Source: Sycobia sp. Sy_11 (Eukaryota; Arthropoda; Insecta; Hymenoptera; Epichrysomallidae). From it: 64,000 nucleotides of DNA. Numbering within the stretch: position 1 is the first letter of the stretch; each line of letters starts with the position of its first letter. The notes below the pieces were generated by a model. The model was not told the DNA's origin and searched no databases. It saw only the letters and a program-made list of their open reading frames with translations. Made by a program: the position numbers and the translations under genes. This document shows positions 45,940-57,659 of the stretch, piece by piece. The stretch is taken from contig JACCIC010000048.1 in NCBI GenBank assembly GCA_018907035.1, positions 2,254,501 to 2,318,500 of the forward strand. The letters run 5' to 3'.

Positions 45940-47330
45940 ATTTTTTAAACTAGGTTAAATTTTCGAAATTGTGTAACTAATAATATAATGCATACAAAGT
46001 ACAAATTAGAATAATAAACAAGATAGTCATATGGAAAATTAATATTAAAATAAAGAATAATCTAATATGGAGATAACATCAGATATATGAATGATGGATT
46101 TACTCCAAATCGAGCAATATGACTCCGATTAAGTTCAAAATAAAACCTGTAAAATTATAGGGCAAATGCACTTTCATTCCAAACATATCGTACTTTATTT
46201 CTTAGAATTAGTACTTGCGTCTAATTAAACATTTTTTATTAGTTATTATCGACTAAATTTCAACCAACTTTTCTGTCAAGTATCCGTTGACAGTTTATTT
46301 TTATTATGTGTATACATATTTATGTTGTAATTAATTTTTTGTGTAGCATAAAATGTAATGCATGCATATAAAAATAATACAAATGAATTATTTTTCTAAT
46401 CATACAATACACAACAATTATTAATCTGTACGATGTTTTATTATGTTAAAATGTGGAATTACAATCTAAAACGTTTTTTTAATTCTTGTAAATAATGTAA
46501 ACAGAGTGTGAAAACAATACACGAAAACATATGTAAAAGTCCATAATATTCTTATAAACATATCGATATCTGTAGAATAACAGCATGAAATTATATTAAT
46601 TTTCTAATTGTCAATATGTCTAAATAACCCTTATTATTATCAGAAGTATTTTATTATTTAACTCTAATTATTAACGTGGCCTATAAATAAAAAATCTTAC
46701 CTATAAACTAAATAATAAATTAGTGTATTCTTGTAACAATAAATAACTATTTAAGCGACATAAAATAACGACATATTGTAGGGTTAGTATTTGCTAAGAA
46801 TTTAAATACGAAAAAATTGAGTTCAAAATATTATTATTTAAAACATAAATAATCAAAGAAAATATGAAGCATAATATACTTATTAGTATCTGATTATGCT
46901 GAAAAGTATTTTGTACCAATAGTCTATAATTTATGCCCAGGTTCATGATCAACTAATATTTGTCAAGAAAAGAAACAAATTTCTTAAAATCAATACATCA
47001 ATTAACACATTGCTTATTTATCATAAAACGATCAAAAATAATACAAACTACAATTGTTTCTTAAAATAATTTACGATAATGCAATATTTTGTCGATGTAA
47101 ATGTTTGTTATTAAGACTATGTAGATGTAAAGCAAACAAAAATAACAATAACACTTTCCGGGTAATTTATTTAATTTATTTAAGCTTGAATCCCTGCGTT
47201 TCGCGCACACAAAAACAAATTTCAATCTACTTTACTCGTGCACTCACTTGCGAAATGTCACTGGGGGTGTTTCGCCGCCCTGTAAAGGAATAAAGTTTGT
47301 AACACAAAAAAAATTTCTTAAGAATATTCC
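45835..47330. other. AT-rich, (TA)n at about 45890-45937, no gene seen
   Basis: No long frame, terminal repeat or RNA gene was recognised. Confidence 0.5.
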
Positions 47331-47803
47331 TTTATACAGTTGCCATTTATTCAAACACCAAAATTTGACAATTTGATTTTTTTTTACAGATTTAGTTTCA
47401 GACGAAATTTGTTTTCTGGCCTACGAACATGGGGCACAATCTTATCCCGCGCGCGTATCGCCCTCAGACGCGACCACCGTCCCGATCTCTCACGGGGGGG
47501 GGGGGGGGTACAAGTCAACGAGAACACTCTCACCTCGGTGCTGACGGTGGACCGTCGATGGCGATGGGTCCTTGGCTGGAAGGGGGTGCGCGGTAGCACC
47601 GCTACTGGGGTCCGGAGGAGCATCGTCGTCATCTGCTGTTCGGTCTTCTCCACCCGCCGTCTCTTCGCCCTCTCTCTCCCCCTCCTGGGCTGCTGTTCTT
47701 TCCTCTCTTTTTTACCTCCTTCGTAGTTCTAATTTCTTTTCGTTCTCTAACTCTATCTTACTCTCATGGAACTCTTCTTCTCTCTCTTACTCCCGTGCGG
47801 CTG

Positions 47804-47837
<34 letters not shown>

Positions 47838-48439
47838 TTTCTTCTTCTTTTTATTTCTCCTTTGCTCTCGCTATTTTCTCGCCTCACTCTCAGTTAGTGT
47901 CCCTTTTTTCACTTCTCTAATTCATACTTCGAAACCCTCACCTTCCTTCTTCCGTTCACTTTCACCCATTCCCTGCTTCTTTCTTATCTTTTTCTTTACT
48001 TGTATGCCTTTCTTCTTTCCACATCGGCGACCGAGAGCAGAGTGCATGCGCGGCGCGTCTCTCTAATTGAGAGGGGGGGGGGATTCACGACGGCGATCGG
48101 CAAGCGTCGATCACAAGTCTCACATGCGAATTACGATCTGTATTGTTTTCCAAGAAATTAGTAATTTAACCTATTCAAACTTCAAAGTACATTTTCTAAC
48201 ATTATTATCTTTAAAATTCTTCATAGTTGCTCACAAAGTATTTATAAGATTTGAAACTCTTAACATAACTATAAATTTTTCAATAATAGTCTTGAAAATG
48301 TTGAATATTTTAGCAGTGTACCATTCCTACATAGGTGCACAGGAATTGTTCTATCGAACTACCTCTTTAATATATTGAATATTATTTATAGTAATATATA
48401 TATAGTAATATAATAAGTAAATATAATAAATATATAGGG
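47331..48439. other. GC/pyrimidine-rich block with poly(G) and (CT)n, no supported gene
   Basis: Runs of G (about 47496-47507 and 48070-48079) and a (CT)n at about 47811-47834 dominate. Open frames here are Ser/Leu/Phe-rich translations of pyrimidine tracts with no domain motif. Confidence 0.5.
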
Positions 48440-48996
48440 TGAGTGCGTTAAGAATCGCGTGCGTGTATCGTGATCGCTGGAGTCATTCTCATCGATCTGC
48501 TCGCGGCTGAACGAAAGTGTATTCACAAGCGAAGCCCGAATGTTGGAAGGGAAGATGCTACGACTGAAGAACGGATAAAGACGATCGAGACGTGGCAGAG
48601 ACGGTGGACGATGGACGAACGAGGATAATGGACGAAAAGACTAATACCCGAAATCGATCCGTGGAAGGGGAGGTAACACGGGGAGGTAAACTTCTACCTT
48701 ACGCAATTTCTTTCCGTACATGGTTACTTCCGTAAGTATATCTCTGCAGGATGAAGAGGACTACCCGTCCAGAATGCAAGTATAGCGGGTGGGTTTGGAC
48801 GATGTGCAGCACACATTCATCGTGTGCGAGCATTGGACCGAGTTACGCCTAGGACTACAGAAGAGGATAGGCGCGATTACGCCAGAAAACGTGACGAGAC
48901 TTATGACGACGGACGCGCACAGCTGGCGGTTGTTCGCAAAATATGTTACGCATGTGCTTCGGAGCAAAACAGAGGATGGATGTCCGGATGATTGAA
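48440..48996 (+). pseudogene. R1-clade LINE ORF2, C-terminal fragment
   Basis: In broken frames: TIETWQRRWTMDERG, then a stop, WTKRLIPEIDPW, HGEVNFYLTQFLSVHGYFRK, then DDVQHTFIVCEHWTELRLGL and WRLFAKYVTHVLRSKT before TGA near 48993. This is the conserved end of R1-type ORF2, downstream of the RT. Only one Cys of the Cys-rich motif remains in the intact frame. It is on the opposite strand to the LINE at 11697-15366 and comes from a different lineage judging by wording. Confidence 0.75.
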
Positions 48997-48999
48997 AGA

Positions 49000-49438
49000 C
49001 TGTGAAGAGAGACTGCAGTTTCGAGTATGCTTAAGATTCTAGAACGAAAGAAATGACCTTGAATGTAACACGCAAGGAATGCCACCCAGGCTGAAGTAAT
49101 GTGAGTAACAGTTCCGGGCTGGTGTCGGTGCAACAACACGGAGATGTGTGTTTAGTGCGTAGTGATATTGGTTTTAGTTCGAGTCGTACACATTCCAGTG
49201 GCCGTTCTCCAGGATTATTCTTGCTGAATCGACATTGGAACTGCATAAATAGAATTCACAGACTCCTCGAAAAAAATACTTATGTAGCCAATTAAAGTTA
49301 TTGCTTACGCAGATTTAATATTTATATACATGCTAAAAAATTTTCATGTAATAAATCGTCTCTTATGACAATTAAAGTTCATAAGAAAGTCCCAAAATTC
49401 CCAACATGTTTATTTAGCTGTTTTACAAACTCTTAAAA

Positions 49439-49492
<54 letters not shown>

Positions 49493-50430
49493 CAAATCGG
49501 AATAAATTTGTTTCCTTTTTTATATTTTTTTGGTCGCTTCATTATATAATCATTTACCGTTCATACATTAACTTATTTCTAGATTTTTCCTCCTTTTTTC
49601 TTTGATTAATTTTTTAATTGTACTTACAACTAACTTATCTGAAATATTTTAAACAATTTCCTTTAGTTTAATAATAGTTTAAATAATATTCTACATCTTT
49701 AAGACCATTATTACCATTTTATAACAATCTATACAATCGCTGAAAAAAAAAACAAATAACTGAAACCATCAGCCGGCTCAGGAATTGTACTTAAGACGGG
49801 TGGTCACTCAGTTCACGTAACTCTTTGTTTAATTATTATTCATGTCAATATTATCATAACTCAAGTAAAAATGATTCTCATAAATGCATCGAACCTTTAA
49901 CGGGAACAGAGTAGGTAAGTTTATTCTGTGCTTGATCATGCTTCTTATTCAATTGTTCGCACCCTTATTATTTCTTCTTCTCTTTTCTCTTTATTAAAAT
50001 GTAATAATTTATAATACAATAATCAAATATAAAAATATAATAAATTTATAATAAATCCTTTCATGTAAGTCCCATGAAACTAAACAAAGCTCAAAATATA
50101 CTATGTAATAAAAATCATTGTGCAATGTTCAACGCTTACAATACAACAGAAATATAAATTTTTTTTTGTTAATGTCTTACATCATATTATAATTTAGATA
50201 CGTAATATGAAACGCAAAAACTAAATTCTAAAACAAAAAAAACGTACAGTTTTTTTTGAGGAAAATGTTATAGATTTTTCGACACTTAATTAATTAATAA
50301 ATTTTTATTTATTTATAAAAATACTTACTGTATTAAAAATATATTTCATTTCAAATAACTGACAATTTAAGTTATAATTATCAATTCAAGTTACAATGAA
50401 TGAACAAATTCGGCGCGGACGCCCTGTGAC
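49000..50430. other. AT-rich, (TA)n at about 49441-49488, no gene seen
   Basis: Possible LINE 3' remains reach about 49300. Nothing else was recognised. Confidence 0.5.
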
Positions 50431-50439
50431 ATCCTTCAT

Positions 50440-51040
50440 CATAATAACATATCATATCGCCTCCGGGGCCCGTGGCTTTTGCAGCGGCAAGCACGCCACC
50501 CCCACCTGCCCGCAGAAAGACAGCCAAACAACCGAACCAGTTTGCGCCAACTATAACGGCGATCACAGAGCGGCCTACCACGGCTGCCTCAAAGCCCCCC
50601 AGAAATCGGCTCCAAGGAAGGAACCATCAACCCGCCAACCTCAACCCAATCGAAGGACAACAACACCATCGCAACCACCGCGCCCCCGGAGATCACAAAT
50701 GTCCCGACAAATCCTCAATCCTGTACAAACAATGTCGCGCCCAGCTCCAACCAACGCCGGGGTGCAATCAGCCACGGAGGACCATCTGCCTTCCATACAG
50801 ATAAGCAGTTCTTACGCATCTGCCGTAAAAGGGAACCCCTTCCTCTCCGTTTACAACTCTCAAGCGCCTGTAGGTACATACGCACGTGACAGGCACGTGG
50901 CGATCCTCCGCTATATTGCTTCGGTTGAAGGAAGAAGCAATAAACCGATCACGGCAGCTGGAGCTCAGTTTTGGCAATTCGGACAGTTAGGTAGATCCTC
51001 GACACTCTCCAACGCATCGAACGGGAAGATGCGTGGGTAA
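50440..51040 (+). pseudogene. Jockey-like LINE ORF1 fragment
   Basis: The frame shows FCSGKHATPTCPQKDSQ and PVCANYNGDHRAAYHGCLKA, the paired zinc knuckles of Jockey-type nucleic-acid-binding ORF1 proteins (the second knuckle keeps C, H and C but has Y for one Cys). A Pro/Arg/Gln-rich stretch and SSYASAVKGNPF follow. The N-terminus is replaced by unrelated sequence, and ORF2 is absent. A short A-run near 51114-51121 may be its tail. Confidence 0.7.
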
Positions 51041-51124
51041 GATCCTTGCCGTTGAATCCGGCACTACCTGGCAATCCCACCAGGTGTCTAGGCAGATTCC
51101 CCCTCCCCATACCAAAAAAAAGGA

Positions 51125-51513
51125 ATATTTATATCCAACATTGGGATTCGTATCCTAAAGAAGGTGTGGCGTTAGTTTGTGGTATTACCTGTTTGTTTTT
51201 CAGGTTAATCTAACACTACTCTCACACCTTATGGATATCGTTTCATTTTTGTAAATTGTATTTTCTCTTACGTAGGAAAATCTCTCTCTCTCTCCTCTCT
51301 CTTTCTTTCTCTCTCTCTCTGTCTCTCTTTCTCCTTCTCTTATAAAATGATTCGGTATGCCAAATTATACTGAATATAGTTTGTGACGACAAAATTTAGT
51401 TTTGTTTTTAGAAATTATATTAACTTCAGAATTGTGGCAATAAACGATTTTTTTTAGTTTGAACAAAAGCAATGATGGCAAAATAGGATTCTTTACCAGC
51501 AACCTCGAATCTA

Positions 51514-51561
<48 letters not shown>

Positions 51562-51745
51562 AAATATATCGTCGCTTCTGCATAAAAGGGCAATATCCAT
51601 CGTCTGCTTAAAAATAGGCTATTCGCATATCAATATTTTGCTTCAATCTCAGTTGGCATCACTACGAAAATATTCACGGTATTTAATTGAAAAAGCGAAA
51701 ATATACGAAATATGTATATATATGTATGTATGTGTATATAAATAC

Positions 51746-51777
<32 letters not shown>

Positions 51778-52740
51778 TTATATTGTACATATTATATATA
51801 CACATTTTAAATACGATTTCTACTGAGAAATATTGTATTCGCGTATACAGGCGGTTAATTACGACATTCCGTTGCCTCATGACGATTTCTATAGGCAGTT
51901 GTGTGTTCGGATGATAGAATGCGATGTCCAGGTGTCTCTGGGCGATTTCTACGGGAAATATTGTATTTAATTGATAGAAAACGATATCCAGGTATGAGGA
52001 AATCAACTTTTATGGTAAGATTCGTGTTGGAACAGTAAAATACGATATCTAGGTTTTTCCGAACAACTTCTACTGAGACTATCGTGCTTCATTGGTAGGA
52101 AACGATGTTTAGGTGTATCGAGACAATTTCTACGGGGAGTTTCGTATTCAGATGATAGAATGCGATTTGCAGGTGTTTTGGAACGAGTTCTACGGGAAAT
52201 TTCATGTTCGGACGGTAGAAGATGATATCCGGGTATGATGGGACGACTTCTATGGGGAGATTCATATTGGGACGTTCGAATTCGATGTCGGGATGTTTTG
52301 GAATGACTTCTATGAGAAGTGTTTAAGAGACTTCTATAAAGAGATTCATTTGCTATCATTCGAAAACCCACACAAAAGTTATCCCGGGATACCTGGACGT
52401 CGTATTCTACCTCCCCAAAAGAAAATTTTATAACAGTCGTCCCGAGACATGTCCTATATTCCGAACATGATACTCTCTATAAACGTCGTCTCGAGGCACT
52501 TACACATCTTTTTCTACCGCTCGAACTCGAAAGTACAGTTTTCCCCATTGAAACCGTATGTAATATGCATATATGTGAGTATTAAACGCTGTTGTACATT
52601 CTGCATATACATACTGTATTTACAGAAGCGACGATAGGTAAATTTCGATCAATTATTTATAGTAATATAGATTTTTATATATAGAGTACTTTTTACTTGT
52701 AAAAAGTATTTTAAAATGTATTTATAAATCGGTCGAAATG
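51125..52740 (+). mobile_element. Helitron-type element (copy H5), both ends truncated
   Basis: It carries the same segments as H2 in the opposite orientation: the GATTCGTATCCTAAAGAAGG block (51145), a CT-rich stretch (51282-51340), spacers with CAGTTGGCATCACTACGAAA (51650), the minisatellite (51840-52440) and the pre-terminal AATTATTTATAGTAATATAG (52650). The 5' T-rich end and the 3' hairpin/CTAG are missing. A (TA)n at about 51519-51558 lies inside. Confidence 0.7.
51840..52440. repeat. 60-bp minisatellite inside Helitron H5
   Basis: Unit starts (CGATNTCC-like) are visible at 51922, 51982, 52043, 52103, 52163, 52223 and 52283, a 60-base period with one extra base. The minus strand is open from 52371 to 52003 and reads as ~20-residue Ser/Arg/Pro-rich repeats. 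Confidence 0.9.
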
Positions 52741-52854
52741 ACCGGAAAAAACGTTTCATATATTTCTATTTACTGCCGTACATTAATACCTTGTTTCTAA
52801 GTTTCTCCATATCGAAGTAGCTTGTTTATCGCTTAAAAATGTTTAGCATTTCTA

Positions 52855-53500
52855 CCAGGGTATTTCTCGCGGTGAATCTGCTCCAAAGAAGGTGAAGTCG
52901 GTCCCATCGACCGGAAAGGTATTGGCGACAATTTTTTGAGATGTGAAGGGCATCATCCTGATAGACTTTTTAGAAAAAGGAAGAACGATCGGTGGACAAT
53001 AATACAAAAAAACAAAATAAAGATTGTTCAGTCATATTTTGTTACACATAAACATTCCCGGCCGCAGCTAGCTTTCACTTTATCGGCCGTTTGTGCTCTA
53101 AAACTGTTTATTTTTGCTGATCTTTATTTTGGTGCAGATCTGTATACCATTGGGACTTTTATGGGTGGACAAGTGAGTTATAGGACCGCTTCGACAAAAA
53201 ATTGTAGGAGTTACGGACACATTTGGTGAAAAAAAAGTATTGTTTCATTATGATAACTCACCAGCACATTCATCTGGAGTTGTTGCCACCGAATACATGA
53301 ATTGCGTTATCAATGGCTGCAGCACCCCTCATATTCACTCGATCTGGCTCCCTGCGACTTTTTCTTGTTCCCTAAAATGGCTCGCGAGAAAAAAATTTTG
53401 CTCAAACGAGGAAGTCATCGCCGAGACAGAGCTTTATTTTGAAGAGTTCGAAAAATCCTTTTTCTTAAGGGATTAAAAATTAGCCAGAACATTGCCAGAA
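52855..53500 (+). pseudogene. Mariner transposase relic (family F), with insert
   Basis: Frames read GESAPKKVKSVPSTGKVLAT, then DVKGIILIDFLEKGRTIGGQ, then about 190 unrelated bases (53010-53200). The text resumes as VLFHYDNSPAHSSGVVATEY, shifted text for the PYSxDLAPCDFF region, and CSNEEVIAETELYFEEFEKS. The N-terminal half and terminal repeats are missing. Confidence 0.75.
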
Positions 53501-53598
53501 GTGTATTTTTCTAAAAGAGAACTATGTTGATAAATATAGGAGTATTGAACCGCCCTCGTATAGACATCGATTTGAAAGTAACAATCGCGGCGTATTAT

Positions 53599-53599
53599 A

Positions 53600-53648
<49 letters not shown>
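53599..53648. repeat. (TA)n microsatellite
   Basis: About 48 bases of pure TA repeat. Confidence 0.95.
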
Positions 53649-53651
<3 letters not shown>

Positions 53652-53917
53652 GAGTTCAGATAAAAAGTTGAAGAACGATGAAGAACGCAATGTATGTATG
53701 TGTGTGTATGTACGACCCTCAACGTTGTATTTTCTCTAATAATCTTCTTTTGCCAAAAAAGCTCAACTTCGTCTTATACCCGAGAGCGACACAAAAAGTA
53801 ACCGACGAGCGTCGTCACGGAACTTCGTGTATAGTAATTAATAGAAGACTACGGAGAGTAGCCTGTACATTCACTGTATACATTTATACATATATTTATA
53901 TTTATATTTATATATTA

Positions 53918-54989
53918 GGAGTGTGAATAAGTCTTTCCCGTTTTTGTAAGAGATGGCGCCACCAATACTGTGCGAGTATTCAATGGTTACATATGTCATA
54001 ATCAAAGCTTATTCATATGTCAACAATTCCATACTAACATATTAGTTAAAATTTTTTCGCATCATAAATTTTTGATATCGTGAAAATGTCGAAATTTGAG
54101 CCGAGTCGACGTCATTTGCGGGAAGTTTCACTTTATTGGTTCAATTTGAAGAAATCTGCTGCCGAGACGCATCGATTGCTTTAGGAAGCTTATGGAGAAG
54201 GTTGCGTCGATGATTCAAGTGTTCGCGGATGGTTTCGACGCTTCAAAAGCGCTGATTTCGACGTGGAAGACAAGGTGCGTTCCGGGCGGCCGCAAATCTT
54301 TGAAGATCGAGAATTGGCGACTTTGCTTGATGAAGATTCTTGTCAAACGCAAGAAGAACTTGCTGAAGCATTGGGAGTTGACCGAACAACCATTTCCAAG
54401 CGTTTGAAAGCCATGGGAATGATCCAAAAGCAAGGAAATTGGGTGCCGTACGAACTGAAGCTGAGAGACGTCGAACGGCGTTTTTTCACTTGCGAACAGC
54501 TGCTTCAGCGACATAAAAGAAAGGGTTTTCTGCATCGTATCGTGACTGGCGATGAAAAGTGGATACGTTACGATAATCCGAAGCGAAGAAAATCATGGGG
54601 ACTACCCGGCCATGCATCATCATCGACGGCCAAGCCAAATATTCATGGCGCCAAGCTCATGCTCTGTATATGGTGGGACCAGCTAGGTGTGGTTTACTAT
54701 GAGCTTCTGAAACCGAATGAAAGGATCACAGGCGAGGTTTATCGACGACAGCATGGCCTGGCTGACCAGCACTTCCATTCCTACGAGGAAGCCAAAAAAT
54801 GGGTGGATGACTGGATAGAGGCCAAACCGGTCGAATTTTTTCGCAACGGGATTCGTATGTTGCCAGAAAGATGGGAAAAAGTTGTAGCTAGCGATGGCCA
54901 ATACTTTCAATAATTCATTTGTAACCATTTTTTCACAATAAAGGCTCAAAATTTGAAAAAAAACGGGAAAGACTTATTCACATACCTGA
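53918..54989 (+). mobile_element. Mariner family B, copy 2, with internal deletion
   Basis: The terminal repeats are shared with 23191-24473 (GTGAATAAGTCTTTCCCGTT near both ends). TA flanks at 53916-53917 and 54990-54991 mark the insertion. At 1072 bp it is ~210 bases shorter than copy 1. The deletion removes the segment with the second and third catalytic Asp residues, with the junction near 54750 between GEVYRRQ and HGLADQH. A TAG at 54182-54184 also truncates the product early. Unlike copy 1, it keeps the normal C-terminus (EKVVASDGQYFQ). Confidence 0.95.
54086..54913 (+). pseudogene. Mariner family B transposase, deleted core
   Basis: It starts MSKFEPSRRHLREVSLYW at 54086, has a TAG at 54182, then stays open to TAA at 54911-54913. 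The DNA-binding region (TQEELAEALGVDRTTISKR) and first catalytic Asp (VTGDEKWIRYD) are present, the other two are deleted. It cannot catalyse transposition. The terminal repeats may still be substrates for a helper. Confidence 0.9.
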
Positions 54990-54991
54990 TA

Positions 54992-55158
54992 CATTTATAT
55001 ATGTGCGTCCGTGTGTGCATATCATATAGAATAAGGAAAGGAAGGAAAGAAGGGCAACCTTTAGAGAGGGCAAGGGAGCAGACAAGGACGTGCGAAGCGG
55101 CCCCTTCATGGAAACGGAAGCCGTGCCGCAAATGCTAAATGGGAAGGGCTCCTATGTT

Positions 55159-55193
<35 letters not shown>

Positions 55194-55205
55194 ATCGCCG
55201 AGAAA

Positions 55206-55248
<43 letters not shown>

Positions 55249-55623
55249 GAGAAAGAGGCCGATGTCGAAAAAAGGGGCGAGAGCGGGGAGATATGATTTT
55301 AAGCGGCTTATTATATTTCGATATCAGAGCTTTGTTCGATGTTTCGGTGATTGATGCTAGGGGACACAGAGAGACGAAAGAGAGAGAAAAGAAAGAAGGG
55401 GAGTCATTGTCGCAGCTCGGAAGGACGAGTCTGCGAAAAGCGAAGAACGACAGGGGAGTCTAGGAAGTGTACATAAGCAGTCGAAGTTTGAAAGAAATGT
55501 GTTTTTACTCGCGTGCTTATTTTTGATGGCGCAGTGGGGTGAAAAGCAAGTTGAGTAGTAATTTCGTAATGATCCCTGTGCTCGAATGAACTTTGTTTTT
55601 GGAAATTATCATTGCGATATATG

Positions 55624-55676
<53 letters not shown>

Positions 55677-56679
55677 TCTAAGTCGATAGATTAGAAATAA
55701 TTCACAAATTTATATTAAAAAATCGAAGTTTATCTGTTTGCTTTATAGTATAAGAAAATTTTTACTTACAATAAAAGAAAAAACCTAGTACTTGAACAAA
55801 ATGAAAATTTCAACTTAGTGTTGGAAATTCAAAAAAAAATAGTTCTATCGCAAAGAAAACAATAAATTCGATTTTAAAAAATGATTTAAACTAACACAAT
55901 GAGCTAAATAACTTAAAATTATTATTGAATTTTTATATTTATTTTTCTGTCTTAAATGATTTAAATTTTATCTTTAGTCGAATGGGAGCGATATAATTTT
56001 GTGCTCTTTTTTATATTCATGATAAGCATTTTATGGGAATAAACATAAATTACTGGCTTCTTAATATACACGTAATAATTATATTTAGTAGATTTTACAT
56101 TGAACTAGAAATTTGTTGATAAATTTTCGGCCAATATAAAATATTTAATATGTAATTACTTGTTCAACTACAGCATTCTAATATTAGTAAAACTTGGACA
56201 TCTACGTCATTGTAGTGCAATTTCAAGTTTATGGTAGTACAATACTAATATATAAGAACCTATAACTTGAATGCATTTACTGCATACTTTTATCATAATA
56301 TTGTAAGGAGCAGCAGGTAATATTGAATAAAACTCTTACGTACAAGAAAGTATAAAACTGTAAAAATAATTCAAGAAATTGAATTATTTTTTGTAACATG
56401 ACACATAACTCATTTTTTTACATATAACTAATATTGTTTTTATATTATACTAGCCCTAATCGTTAATCATTAGTATTTATTTTCAATTGAATTTGCAAGG
56501 GTTTTCTTGTAATTTAAAAGAAATTTAAGAAAGAAACACAGTTCAAATTTGAAAGTACAAGTAAGCTCTTGCATCTTGTGAATTTATTTTTCTGAATAAA
56601 ACTTATATATTGCATTATGGCAAAAATCTTTTCCCATTTATTTCTTTATGTATCTAAATATCATTTAGATACACCATAC
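54992..56679. other. Microsatellites and AT-rich DNA, no gene seen
   Basis: (TA)n tracts occur at about 55163-55191, 55208-55243 and 55620-55674. A purine-rich, GC-richer stretch spans 55250-55560. The remainder to the gag fragment is AT-rich without motifs. Confidence 0.5.
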
Positions 56680-56684
56680 ATGGT

Positions 56685-57659
56685 GAAGCTTTAAATTTGA
56701 TTGTTGCAAATAATCCCGCAACATGGGACGAATGCAAAAGAATTTTAATAAATAGATACAGTGATCCTAGTTCGGAGGAGTTATTATTTAATAAACTGAC
56801 GACGTGCTATCAATTATCTAATCAACATTTTGATAAATACGCTGACGAAATAAAACTACGTCTAAATAAATTAAAAGAACATATTCAATTGAATGTTCAA
56901 GATGCTAATTTAAGGCAAATGAAATTTGAATTTTATGAAAATATTGCGCGAAATACTTTTATTAATGGCATAAAGGAGCCATATCATTCGCACTTAACAA
57001 ACTTCGATCTCGACGATATCGAAGCTTGTTTAATCAAATGTAGGAAGCTTGATAATCATAAACAACAAGCTGAATTTCTCGATTTTCAGAGAATCAGAGA
57101 AAATAAACCTAAACTTAGTAACTTTAATAATAGTAGGAATACAAATCAATTTAATACATCCCTAAATTCGAGAAATACTAACTCACTTAGTGCACCTACA
57201 AATGCAAGGACTTTTAATCCATTTAATAAGCCCGAAAATAGGAATGCCTTCTCAACCCCGCAAGTGCAACCTAATTTTAGACTCGCAAACATTGGAAACA
57301 CCTTTGGAAATAATTTTAAACAAAATTTCAATAATACTAGACAACAAAATTATCAACCGACTCCAATGTCGATAAGTACCTGAAATACGAGCCGGCCAAA
57401 CAATAATTTTGGTCGAAATATCAATTCAGCGACATCGAATAATATACGATCAAGAGGCAGTAACTTCTTCAAAAGCACAGGCCCACCGGATTTTCTTTCG
57501 GAAGAATTACATAACCAAGAAGACATACCAGAAGAGAAAATTTATACGGAAGAACTCCCAAACGAAGAGCAAATGCAGGATGAAACAGCTTGTCTCGAAG
57601 AGCAAAATTTAACCTATGAAAATTTTCAAGAAGAAGACAAATTCCTAAACAGGAGGTAG
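56685..57659 (+). pseudogene. Errantivirus-like gag, partial
   Basis: The frame enters mid-protein (GEALNLIVANNPATWDECKR), in the conserved helical capsid region of Ty3/Gypsy gag (LLFNKLTTCYQL follows). An Asn-rich region leads to a TGA at 57381-57383, after which the same frame stays open to TAG at 57657-57659 with an acidic tail. No zinc knuckle is seen, as is common in errantiviral gag. The N-terminal part is absent. Confidence 0.8.
57620..57626 (+). promoter_or_regulatory. Candidate -1 frameshift heptamer between gag and pol
   Basis: A AAT TTT fits the X XXY YYZ slippery pattern in the gag frame. The -1 frame has a stop just upstream (57617-57619) and is open from here into protease, while the gag frame ends at 57659, so the shift must occur in this 40-base overlap. 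I did not identify a downstream pseudoknot. Confidence 0.5.

Noticed and set aside
47340..48066. Leu/Ser/Phe-rich frames
   Set aside because: Pyrimidine-tract and poly(G) translation with no motif.
34990..52440. CRISPR array suggested by regular 60-bp repetition
   Set aside because: Units are contiguous and diverged, without constant repeats and unique spacers, and the genome is eukaryotic. They are minisatellites in Helitrons.
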